From Burkholderiales bacterium UBA1834 (GTDB taxonomy: Bacteria > Pseudomonadota > Gammaproteobacteria > Burkholderiales > Burkholderiaceae_C), in NCBI GenBank assembly GCA_002339015.1, contig DDJC01000048.1, positions 4,210 to 40,116 on the forward strand: a DNA stretch of 35,907 bases. The letters are read 5' to 3'. The notes under the pieces are model-generated. The model was given only the letters and a program-made list of their open reading frames with translations, ran no database searches and was not told where the DNA came from. The position numbers and the translations under genes were made by a program. Numbering within the stretch: position 1 is the stretch's first letter; the number at the start of each line of letters is the position of its first letter. Below, one piece after another: positions 6,657 through 14,061 of the stretch.

Positions 6657-7457
6657 ATGAAACCTTCGAACTACAGCATTTACCTGCAGACGTTGAAGCA
6701 GCGCACGCGGCGATCCGGCGCCACCGTGCTGTCGACGTTCATCGACGCGATCGACTGGGATCAGGCGCTGGCGCGCCTGGCGACCTGGGCGCGTCAGCGT
6801 GAATCTCGCTACGTCTGCCTGTGCAATGTCCACTCCGTGGTCACCGCCGACAGCGATCCCAAGTTCCATGAGGTGCTGGCAGGTGCAGACCTGGCCTTGC
6901 CCGACGGCGCGCCGGTGGCCTGGGTGCTGAGCAACTCGGGTTTCGAGGAGCAGCAGCGCATCAACGGCCCTGATCTGATGTGGCGCTACATGAAGGTTGC
7001 TGAAGAACTCGGGCAGTCCGTGTTCTTCTACGGCAGCACTCAGCACACGCTGGACAAGCTGGAAACAGCCGTGCGCAAGCACTTTCCCACGCTGCGCATC
7101 GCCGGCATGATCTCGCCCCCCTTCGGCGCCGAGATGCAGGCGCAGGATCAGGCTCACGTGGACGCCATCAACCACTCGGGCGCCCATGTGGTGTTCGTGG
7201 GCCTGGGCTGTCCCAAGCAGGAAGCCTGGATGGCAGAGCACAAGGGCCGCATCTCCGCCGTGATGATCGGTGTGGGCGCTGCCTTCGATTACCACGCCGG
7301 CACACTGCGCCGCGCCCCGGTGTGGATGCAGAACCATGGCCTGGAGTGGCTGTACCGGCTGGCCAGTGAGCCCCGTCGCCTCTTCAAGCGTTACCTGGTC
7401 ACCAACTCGGTGTTCGTCTACAAGCAGGCCATGAACTGGGTGGCTGGCGCCAAGTAA
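6657..7457 (+). CDS. WecG/TagA/CpsF family glycosyltransferase (GT26)
   Basis: A 266-residue protein with the WecG/TagA/CpsF core: CNVHSVVTADSDP (about residues 56-68), LPDGAPVAW (about 82-90), RINGPDLMWR (about 101-110), FFYGST, GLGCPKQEAWM (about 183-193) and GVGAAFDYHAGTLRRAP. The family transfers N-acetylmannosaminuronic acid, N-acetylmannosamine or glucose to a lipid-linked amino sugar at the inner membrane, which is usually an early step of polysaccharide assembly. It stands alone between a gene-free structured stretch and a terminator, away from the polysaccharide operon at 23344-29673, but could act in the same pathway. The ribosome binding site is weak (GGTGAGAG). The sugar donor cannot be deduced. 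Confidence 0.92.
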   Translation: MKPSNYSIYLQTLKQRTRRSGATVLSTFIDAIDWDQALARLATWARQRESRYVCLCNVHSVVTADSDPKFHEVLAGADLALPDGAPVAWVLSNSGFEEQQRINGPDLMWRYMKVAEELGQSVFFYGSTQHTLDKLETAVRKHFPTLRIAGMISPPFGAEMQAQDQAHVDAINHSGAHVVFVGLGCPKQEAWMAEHKGRISAVMIGVGAAFDYHAGTLRRAPVWMQNHGLEWLYRLASEPRRLFKRYLVTNSVFVYKQAMNWVAGAK

Positions 7458-7484
7458 GCACCCGGGTTCCACCCCGCCAACACA

Positions 7485-7520
7485 CGCCCTGCACCGGTAC
7501 GGTCAGGGCGTTGCTCTTTT
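7485..7520. terminator. Terminator between convergent wecG-type and E1-like genes
   Basis: CGCCCTG (7485-7491) pairs with CAGGGCG (7504-7510), and the 12-base loop itself contains ACCGGT. TTGCTCTTTT follows on the plus strand. It ends rightward transcription from 6657 and overlaps the last base of the leftward gene. Confidence 0.65.
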
Positions 7521-8299
7521 CAGGGGTGGCCAGCACAGACAGGGCAGCCCGGGTCGCGGCGTACCGTCAGTGTCGTGACCTGCCAATCGCGGCCATCGAC
7601 CATCAGCAGGCGGCCCGCCAACGTTGTCTGCCGTCCCTCAGGGCCGGCATTCAGGCCAGCCAGCAGCTTGATCGCCTCGCCCGCCTGCACCACCCCCATC
7701 ATGCCTACCAGCGGTGCGAACACGCCCAGCAGGGCGCAGCGCGCCTCTTCCGGCGGGGCATCCGGCGGGAACAGGCAGGCGTAGCAGGGTGATTCAGGGC
7801 GGCGTGGGTCGTACACACTGATCTGGCCGTCGAAACGCACGGCCGCGGCCGCCACCAGCGGCACGCCGGCCCGGCGGCACACACGGTTGATCAGGTGGCG
7901 GGTGTCGAAGCGGTCGGTGCAGTCCAGCACCACGTCGGCCTGCGGCACCCAGGTGGACAGCAGGGCCTCATCGGCCGCCTGGGCCAGTGCCTGCACCTGC
8001 ACTTCAGGATTGATCTGGGCGAGGGCCAGCCGGGCCGATACCACCTTGGGCTGACCGATGCGTTCCGTGGTGTGCGCGATCTGCCGCTGCAGGTTGGTCA
8101 GGTCCACCGTGTCGTGGTCGACCACGGTGATACGCCCCACCCCGCTGCTGGCCAGGTACATCAGCGCCGGAGCCCCCAGGCCGCCCGCGCCGATCACCAG
8201 CGCATGCGATGCCTGCAGCCGCTCCTGCGCCTCTTCGGACCATTCGTCGAGGAGCAGATGGCGGCTGTAGCGCAGCCGCTGGCTGTCGTCGAGGGTCAC
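7520..8299 (-). CDS. MoeB/ThiF/HesA-family E1-like adenylyltransferase
   Basis: A 259-residue protein starting at GTG (8299), which encodes MTLDDSQRLRYSRH, the usual family N-terminus. The ATP-binding glycine motif GAGGLG is at residues 37-42, the DLTNLQRQ helix at about 66-73, DCTDRFDTR at about 126-134, and two CxxC zinc motifs at 172-175 (CYAC) and 252-255 (CPVC). C188 lies in the RCALLGVFAPLVG loop, where ThiF-type enzymes have their reactive Cys. Such enzymes adenylate the C-terminal GG of MoaD or ThiS for sulfur transfer in molybdopterin or thiamin synthesis. MoeB and ThiF cannot be separated here, although a molybdopterin enzyme is encoded at 33581. It lies 21 bases after the protease gene and is probably in the same transcript. 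Confidence 0.92.
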   Translation of the reverse strand: MTLDDSQRLRYSRHLLLDEWSEEAQERLQASHALVIGAGGLGAPALMYLASSGVGRITVVDHDTVDLTNLQRQIAHTTERIGQPKVVSARLALAQINPEVQVQALAQAADEALLSTWVPQADVVLDCTDRFDTRHLINRVCRRAGVPLVAAAAVRFDGQISVYDPRRPESPCYACLFPPDAPPEEARCALLGVFAPLVGMMGVVQAGEAIKLLAGLNAGPEGRQTTLAGRLLMVDGRDWQVTTLTVRRDPGCPVCAGHP

Positions 8300-8320
8300 G
8301 CAGGCATCACCGGCAGAGGA

Positions 8321-9766
8321 TCACTCAGGCGTGTTGGCGTCCTCGGGCTTGCGCTCGGTCATGGTCTTGGAGACCAGCACGGGCTTGCCTTTGAGACGGT
8401 TGAGCGCCTGCTGCAGCTGGAAGTCTTCCTCGCTGCCGAACTCGGGCAGGGGCTTGGGCTTCTCGTCCTTCTTGGCGGCTGCTTCTTCCAGTTTCTTGAT
8501 GGCCTCTTCGCGCGCCTTTTCACGGGCGGCGTCCTTGACCTCGGCGCCCTGGCCGCTGGCGATGTGTTTCTCCAGATCGGCTTCGCGCATGCGCAGCGCA
8601 CCGAACAGGTTGCCGTCGGGAGTTTCGTCGACCATCACATCAGGCACGATGCCCTTGGCCTGGATCGAGCGGCCACTGGGCGTGTAGTAGCGGGCGGTGG
8701 TGATCTTCAGGGCTGTGTCGGCGGTGAGCTGGCGCACGGTCTGCACCGAGCCCTTGCCGAAGGTCTGCGCGCCCATCACGGTGGCGCGCTTGTGATCCTG
8801 CAGAGCGCCGGACACGATCTCGGACGCCGAAGCCGAGCCTTCGTTCACCAGCACCACCAGCGGCACGGTTTTGAGGCCGGCGGGCAGGCGCGACAGCGGG
8901 TCGGCGCCCATGCGGCGGGAGTAGTCCTCAGGGCGGGCCAGGAACTTCTGCTTGGATTCGGGCAACTGGCCGTTGGTGGTCACCACCACCACGTCCTTGG
9001 GCAGGAAGGCCGACGAAATGGCCACGGCGCCTTCGAGCAGGCCGCCCGGGTCGTTGCGCAGGTCGAGCACCATGCCCTTGATCTTCGGGTCCTCAGCGTA
9101 GAGCTTGCTGACCTTGGCGACGAAATCCTCGACGGTGCGGTCCTGGAACTGGCTGACGCGCACCCAGGCGTAACCCGGCTCGACCAGCTTGGTGCGCACG
9201 CTCTGCACGCGGATTTCCTCGCGCGTGATGGTGACGGGGAAGCTGCGGTTCTCGCTCTTGCGGAAGATGGTGAGCAGCACCTTGGTGTTGGGCTCGCCGC
9301 GCATGCGCTTGACGGCCTGGTCCATGGTGAGGCCCTTGACGAAGGTCTCGTCGATCTTGGTGATCAGGTCGCCGCTCTTGAGGCCGGCGCGGAACGCGGG
9401 CGAGCCTTCGATGGGCGAGACGATCTTGACCAGCCCGTCGTCCATGCCGATCTCGATGCCCACCCCGACGAACTTGCCGGTGGTGCCTTCACGGAATTCC
9501 TTGAAGGTGGTCTTGTCGAAATACTGCGAGTGCGGATCCAGGCCCGCGACCATGCCGCCGATGGCGTCGCTGATGAGTTTTTTCTCATCCACGGCCTCGA
9601 CGTAGTCGGTCTTGACCATGCCAAACACGGCGGCCAGCTGCTGCAGCTCTTCAAGAGGCAATTGCGGCGCGGCATTGCGCGCGGTGGCCTGGAACTGGAG
9701 GGTGGTCAGGCCGCCGGCCAGCGCGCCCACGGCCACCCAGCCGGCGATCTTGAATTTGGAGGTCAT
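8321..9766 (-). CDS. S41 family carboxy-terminal processing protease (CtpA type)
   Basis: A 481-residue protein from the ATG at 9766, preceded by GAGGCAAGAG; a longer upstream frame has no such support. An N-terminal signal or anchor helix (about residues 7-23) places the rest in the periplasm. A PDZ domain (about 98-175) is followed by the S41 peptidase core. The catalytic pair is S313 in GSASASE and K338 in TFGKGSVQ, 25 residues apart as in CtpA/Prc enzymes, with LDLRNDPGG at about 234-242. The C-terminal 80 residues are charged (Lys/Glu-rich, about 395-440) and probably helical. These proteases trim or degrade periplasmic proteins, including cell-wall hydrolases. The start lies downstream of a candidate promoter at 9841-9868. 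Confidence 0.94.
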   Translation of the reverse strand: MTSKFKIAGWVAVGALAGGLTTLQFQATARNAAPQLPLEELQQLAAVFGMVKTDYVEAVDEKKLISDAIGGMVAGLDPHSQYFDKTTFKEFREGTTGKFVGVGIEIGMDDGLVKIVSPIEGSPAFRAGLKSGDLITKIDETFVKGLTMDQAVKRMRGEPNTKVLLTIFRKSENRSFPVTITREEIRVQSVRTKLVEPGYAWVRVSQFQDRTVEDFVAKVSKLYAEDPKIKGMVLDLRNDPGGLLEGAVAISSAFLPKDVVVVTTNGQLPESKQKFLARPEDYSRRMGADPLSRLPAGLKTVPLVVLVNEGSASASEIVSGALQDHKRATVMGAQTFGKGSVQTVRQLTADTALKITTARYYTPSGRSIQAKGIVPDVMVDETPDGNLFGALRMREADLEKHIASGQGAEVKDAAREKAREEAIKKLEEAAAKKDEKPKPLPEFGSEEDFQLQQALNRLKGKPVLVSKTMTERKPEDANTPE

Positions 9767-9840
9767 CGTCTCTTGCCTCGAGCTGCACAAAAGGGTGCCT
9801 GTACAGGTGCCTGTGAAAAGCGAACACCCACAGGCTTCCC

Positions 9841-9868
9841 AGTATAGGAGAGCGGTGGGCGCTGCAAA
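9841..9868 (-). promoter_or_regulatory. Candidate sigma-70 promoter of the S41 protease gene
   Basis: On the minus strand TTTGCA (9868-9863) and TATACT (9846-9841) are separated by 16 bases. This gives a transcript start near 9834 and a leader of about 68 bases before the ATG at 9766. Confidence 0.5.
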
Positions 9869-9899
9869 GTTCAATCACAGGGTAAAGCGGGGTCAAATC

Positions 9900-9917
9900 G
9901 TGCGACGAAGGTCGCAC
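9900..9917 (-). terminator. Hairpin downstream of the MBL-fold gene, possible terminator
   Basis: GTGCGAC-GAAG-GTCGCAC is a perfect 7-base-pair stem with a 4-base loop, about 85 bases past the stop of the leftward hydrolase gene. On the minus strand it is followed only by GATTT, so intrinsic termination would be weak. Confidence 0.35.
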
Positions 9918-10002
9918 ATGCGCGCTGGTGGCCGGCCTTGTCGTGCAAAGCTGACGGGGCGCCGCCATGGCGCAAGGCCCGTCCGCCTCGATGCAGCGCT
10001 GT

Positions 10003-10998
10003 TCAGGGTGCGGCAGACCAGGGCGCGAAGTCGATGGGCACCCAGCTGTAACGCTGGCGGCCATCGGCGCGAACGTGCCCCAGACCTGGGAACGGCAGGT
10101 GCATGCCGGCCACCAGCAGACCTGCATCCTTGGCCGTCCAGGCCAGCAGCGCCTTGCGGGTGCGCGCGGCCACAGCCGGGTCGCTGTCAAACTCGATGGT
10201 GACCTCGGGCTGCGGCATCTGCACGGCCACGTTGTGGATCAGATCGCCCCAGATCAGCAGGCGTTGCCCCTTGGATTCGACCAGGTAGGCGGTATGGCCG
10301 GGGGTGTGGCCCGGCGTCGGCAGCGCCTTGAAGCCCGGCAGGATCTCGGTGGTGCCTGTGAAGGTCTTGAGCGCACCGGCCTTGGCATAGGGCGCGGTGG
10401 CGTTCTGCGCGAGCTTGTAGCCGCCCTTGCGGGCCTCGGGCGCCTTGGCGACGGCGTCGGCCGCCAGCCAATGCTCGGCCTCGGACTGGGAGACGTACAC
10501 CGTTGCCTTGGGGAACAGGCGCTGGCCATCCGTCCCCAGCAGGCCGCCCACGTGGTCGCCATGCAGGTGCGTGATCAGCACGGCATCGACCTGGGCCGGG
10601 TCGTAACCGGCGGCCTTGAGGTTGGCCGGCACCTGGCCCAGCGTGGGACCGAAGGCCTTGGCCGCGCCCGTGTCCACCAGCACGAGCTGGCTGCCGGTGT
10701 TGACCAGGAAGGCGTTGACGGCGGTGGGCGTGGGGTTGCCTCGGAACTGCTGGGCCAGCAGCTTCTGCATGTCGCCGGCGCGCAGGTTCTTGAGCAGCTT
10801 GGTGTCGAGCTTGATCTGGCCGTCGTGCAGCACGGTCAGCTCGAAATCACCCAGCGCATGCCGGTAATAGCCGGGCACCTGGGTCTTGACCTGGGGGGCC
10901 TCGGCATGCACCGGCACCAGGGTCAGGGGCCCCAAGGCCGCCATCGTCAACAAGGCTTTACCCGCCCACCAGGCGGCACGCCGGGACATTGCTTGCAT
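10003..10998 (-). CDS. Exported metallo-beta-lactamase-fold hydrolase
   Basis: A 331-residue protein. The ATG at 10998 follows GGGAGGAG at good spacing. A signal peptide (about residues 1-32, ending PVHA) sends it to the periplasm. The metal-binding motif is H144-L-H146-G-D148-H149, with further ligands at H235 (or H231, in TPGHTPGH), D252 and H300. LVLVDTGAA and the TPGHTPGH loop are typical of the broad MBL superfamily (lactonase-, glyoxalase II- and beta-lactamase-like). The substrate is not evident. It lacks features that would mark it as a true beta-lactamase. It is divergent from the hybrid kinase gene at 11171. Confidence 0.9.
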   Translation of the reverse strand: MQAMSRRAAWWAGKALLTMAALGPLTLVPVHAEAPQVKTQVPGYYRHALGDFELTVLHDGQIKLDTKLLKNLRAGDMQKLLAQQFRGNPTPTAVNAFLVNTGSQLVLVDTGAAKAFGPTLGQVPANLKAAGYDPAQVDAVLITHLHGDHVGGLLGTDGQRLFPKATVYVSQSEAEHWLAADAVAKAPEARKGGYKLAQNATAPYAKAGALKTFTGTTEILPGFKALPTPGHTPGHTAYLVESKGQRLLIWGDLIHNVAVQMPQPEVTIEFDSDPAVAARTRKALLAWTAKDAGLLVAGMHLPFPGLGHVRADGRQRYSWVPIDFAPWSAAP

Positions 10999-11170
10999 GG
11001 AACGCTCCTCCCGCAGGGATCAGTGAAGTATTGGCACGCCCGAAGTCTAGGGGCACAAACAACAATCCTGCCAGCGCTACACAAAAGCCCTATCTCCCGG
11101 CCAAGCTCTGTCGGATACTCTGGGATCACGTGTCGCAACCCGAACTCCAACCTTGGCCACACCCCACTCC

Positions 11171-13999
11171 ATGCCCGAGGCATTCGCGCCCCACGGACGC
11201 TGGTCCAAGGCCTTCGCGACCTACCTGATCTATGTGGCTGCGGGCACCCTGTCGCTGTCGCTGTCCACCGACGAAGACACCATCTCCCTGCTGTACCTGG
11301 CCGCCGGCTTCGGCCTGGCCTGCGTGCTGTGCTGGGGACGGCTGCAGGCGGTGCCGGTGGGGCTCGGGTCGCTGACCGTGGGCGCGCTGGGCGTGCTGCA
11401 GGGCGAGTCGGTCGCGCCGCACTGGGGCCAATGGGCGGGCCTGGCAGCCAGTGGCATCGGCGGTGGCCTGCAGGCCTGGGCGGCAGCACGCTGGGTGCAG
11501 GGCCCCGACGAAAACGCTCCCCTGCCGCTGGACAACCTGCGCGACATCACCCGGTTCATGCTGCTGGCCGGGCCCCTGGCCTGCGTGATCAATCCGGTAC
11601 TGACCTCCACCACCCTGGTGCTCACCGGGGCCGCCCTTTATACGGAATGGCTGCCCCTGATGGCCAGCTGGTGGGCCGGCGACATGCTGGGCGTGTTGAT
11701 GGGCACCCCCCTGCTGCTGACGCTGTGGGGGCGCCCCGAACGGCTGTGGCGCCAGCGGCGCTTTGTGGTCGGCATGCCTTTGCTGGCCTCGTCGATCCTG
11801 CTGGGCCTGGGCATCCGGCAGATCCAGGACTGGGACAGGGAACGCGAAGACTCGGCCTTCCGACTGCACGCCGAGGCGACAGCCAACGCCATGCGCCTGC
11901 GTCTGAACGCCTACCTGGCCGCCCTCGAATCGATGCGCGGCATCTACGACGCATCGGACAGCGTCGAACGCGACGAATTCCGCCGCGCCTCCACCAGCTG
12001 GCTGCGTCAGTTGCCCGGCACCCAGGGCCTGGGCTGGACCGAGCGACTGCACAGCAACCGTTTGGAGGTGTTCGAACTGCAGCAGCGCTCGGAGGGCGCC
12101 CTGGGCTTTCGCGTGTTCGACCAGCCCGGACGCACCGCGCCCAAGGGCAGCGAGCTGGCAGCGATCCGCTTCATCGAACCCCTGGACGGCAACGAGGCCG
12201 CCCTGGGCTTGAACATCCTGTCCGTGCCCCAGGCACGTCAGACCTACCAGCAGGCCGTGCAGAGCAACCAGCCTGTCGCCTCCCAAGGCCTGCGCCTGAC
12301 CCAGGAACGCGGCCAGCAGATGGGCGTGGTGATCTACCGGGCGGTCTACCGCAGCCCCAACGTGCTGGCCTCCGACCGCAGCACCACGGCCATGGGCGTG
12401 GTGTTCCTGGCACTGCGCATGGACGACGCCCTGGTGGCCATGCTCAAGGACATGCCGCTGTTCATGCAGGCCTGCCTGATGGACCGCAGCGAGCCCGGCG
12501 AGCCCAGGTTCCTGGCCGGCACGCCGGACTGCCAGCCCCAGGCCAAGACCCCCGTGGTGAATCATGCTGTCGAGATCCCGCTGACCTTCGCGCAGCGTGA
12601 ATGGGCCTTGAGGCTGTGGGCCGTGGGCCCTGTGCCTTCAGTGGGCGGGCGGGCCACCGCCTGGCTGTTCGCCATCGGGGGCGTGGGCTTCGCTGCAGCG
12701 CTGGGCACCTTGCTGCTGATGGTCACGGGCCATGCCGAGCGCATGAACACCGCCATCGACGATGCGCGCCTGCAGCGCACCGCGGCCGAATCCGCCAACC
12801 AGGCCAAGAGTGATTTCCTCTCGCGCATGAGCCATGAGCTGCGCACGCCGCTCAACGCCATCCTGGGCTTCGCGCAGGTGATGAGCCTGGACCGCCGCCC
12901 GCCCCTGAGCACGGCCCAGCAGCACCGCCTGGAGCAGATCCAGCAGGCCGGCTGGCACCTGCTGGACATGATCGACGACGTGCTCGACCTCTCGCGCATC
13001 GACGCAGGCACCTTGAAGCTGACCTCGGCACGCCTGCCCCTCCCGCCGCTGCTCGATGCCACCCGTGAGCTGGTGGATGCATTGGCCCGGCAAAAGCAGG
13101 TCTCGCTCACCATCGACGGCACCCTGCCCGCCGGCTGGGGCGTGCTGGCCGACGAGACCCGGCTCAAGCAGGTGCTCACCAACCTGCTGAGCAACGCCGT
13201 CAAGTACAACCGCCCTGGCGGCAGCGTGCACGTGCAGGCCGCGCTGCTGAGCGGCCATGGCGCCGAGCCACCCATGGTCAACATCGTGGTGACCGACACC
13301 GGACTGGGCATGAGTGAAGCCCAGCTCCAGCAGCTGTTCCAGCCCTTCAACCGCCTGGGCCGCGAGAAGAACTCCCCCGACGGCACCGGCATCGGCCTGG
13401 TCATCAGCCGGCACCTGGCGCAGTTGATGAACGGCCAGCTGGAGGCCAGCAGCCGCGAGGGTGCTGGCTCCACCTTCACCCTGAGCGTCCCGGCCGCAGC
13501 CCTGGCCTTGGAGCCCCCCGCTCAGCCGCCCTCCAGCAAGGCGGCAGTATCCGACAGCAGTGAGGCCAACGCCGCACGTGACAAGCGCCACGTGCTGTAC
13601 GTGGAAGACAACGATGCCAACACGGCGGTGGTGCAGGCCGCGCTGTCCAGCCGCGGCTGGATCCAGCTGTCGGTGGCGGCCACCATCGAGGCCGGGCTGG
13701 CCGCGCTGCACGATCGTCTGCGGGGCCCTCTTCCCCAACTGATCCTGCTGGACGTGCACCTGCCCGATGCCTCGGGCCTGGACTTTCTCAAGCTGGCCAA
13801 GGCCAATCCGGAAACACAGCACATCCCGGTGGTGATGATCTCGGCCGATGCCATGCCCGAGCAGATCGACAATGCGCTCAAGGCCGGGGCCGCGGCCTAC
13901 CTGACCAAGCCGCTGCAGATCGCCGGCCTGCTGGCCATGGTGGACGACCTGCTCGCGCCGCCCACAGGCGCCAAGCCAGGTGGTGGGGCGAGCCTCTGA
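11171..13999 (+). CDS. MASE1-CHASE hybrid sensor histidine kinase with receiver domain
   Basis: A 942-residue hybrid kinase. The first ATG is at 11171; a TTG at 11153 in the same frame is also possible, and neither has a clear ribosome binding site. The N-terminus (about residues 12-215) is a multi-pass membrane domain of MASE1 type with the conserved WWAGDMLGVLMGTPLLL segment. A periplasmic CHASE-like region follows (about 228-485, with GWTER and the RFIEPLDGN pattern), then a membrane helix (about 498-520) and a HisKA domain with H555 in MSHELRTPLNAILGF. The HATPase has NLLSNAVKYN, DTGLGM and GTGIGL. The C-terminal receiver has phospho-acceptor D861 (LLDVHLPD) and K913. No output partner gene is adjacent. 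The MASE1/CHASE assignment is by pattern and is less certain than the kinase core. Confidence 0.9.
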   Translation: MPEAFAPHGRWSKAFATYLIYVAAGTLSLSLSTDEDTISLLYLAAGFGLACVLCWGRLQAVPVGLGSLTVGALGVLQGESVAPHWGQWAGLAASGIGGGLQAWAAARWVQGPDENAPLPLDNLRDITRFMLLAGPLACVINPVLTSTTLVLTGAALYTEWLPLMASWWAGDMLGVLMGTPLLLTLWGRPERLWRQRRFVVGMPLLASSILLGLGIRQIQDWDREREDSAFRLHAEATANAMRLRLNAYLAALESMRGIYDASDSVERDEFRRASTSWLRQLPGTQGLGWTERLHSNRLEVFELQQRSEGALGFRVFDQPGRTAPKGSELAAIRFIEPLDGNEAALGLNILSVPQARQTYQQAVQSNQPVASQGLRLTQERGQQMGVVIYRAVYRSPNVLASDRSTTAMGVVFLALRMDDALVAMLKDMPLFMQACLMDRSEPGEPRFLAGTPDCQPQAKTPVVNHAVEIPLTFAQREWALRLWAVGPVPSVGGRATAWLFAIGGVGFAAALGTLLLMVTGHAERMNTAIDDARLQRTAAESANQAKSDFLSRMSHELRTPLNAILGFAQVMSLDRRPPLSTAQQHRLEQIQQAGWHLLDMIDDVLDLSRIDAGTLKLTSARLPLPPLLDATRELVDALARQKQVSLTIDGTLPAGWGVLADETRLKQVLTNLLSNAVKYNRPGGSVHVQAALLSGHGAEPPMVNIVVTDTGLGMSEAQLQQLFQPFNRLGREKNSPDGTGIGLVISRHLAQLMNGQLEASSREGAGSTFTLSVPAAALALEPPAQPPSSKAAVSDSSEANAARDKRHVLYVEDNDANTAVVQAALSSRGWIQLSVAATIEAGLAALHDRLRGPLPQLILLDVHLPDASGLDFLKLAKANPETQHIPVVMISADAMPEQIDNALKAGAAAYLTKPLQIAGLLAMVDDLLAPPTGAKPGGGASL

Positions 14000-14061
14000 C
14001 GTCGCCTTTTGCCCCGCTGACCAGATGACACTGCCGCGACAGGATCACCCGGCAAGCCCTT

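Noticed and set aside
7895..9847. 650-codon plus-strand ORF opposite the E1-like and S41 protease genes
   Set aside because: It is an antisense shadow caused by high GC. Its composition (His, Gly, Ala, Leu-rich) has no domain pattern, and both genes on the other strand carry catalytic motifs.
9967..12600. 877-codon plus-strand ORF over the MBL-fold gene and the hybrid kinase
   Set aside because: It spans two well-supported genes in other frames and is rich in Arg, Gly and Pro without motifs; a GC-driven artefact.
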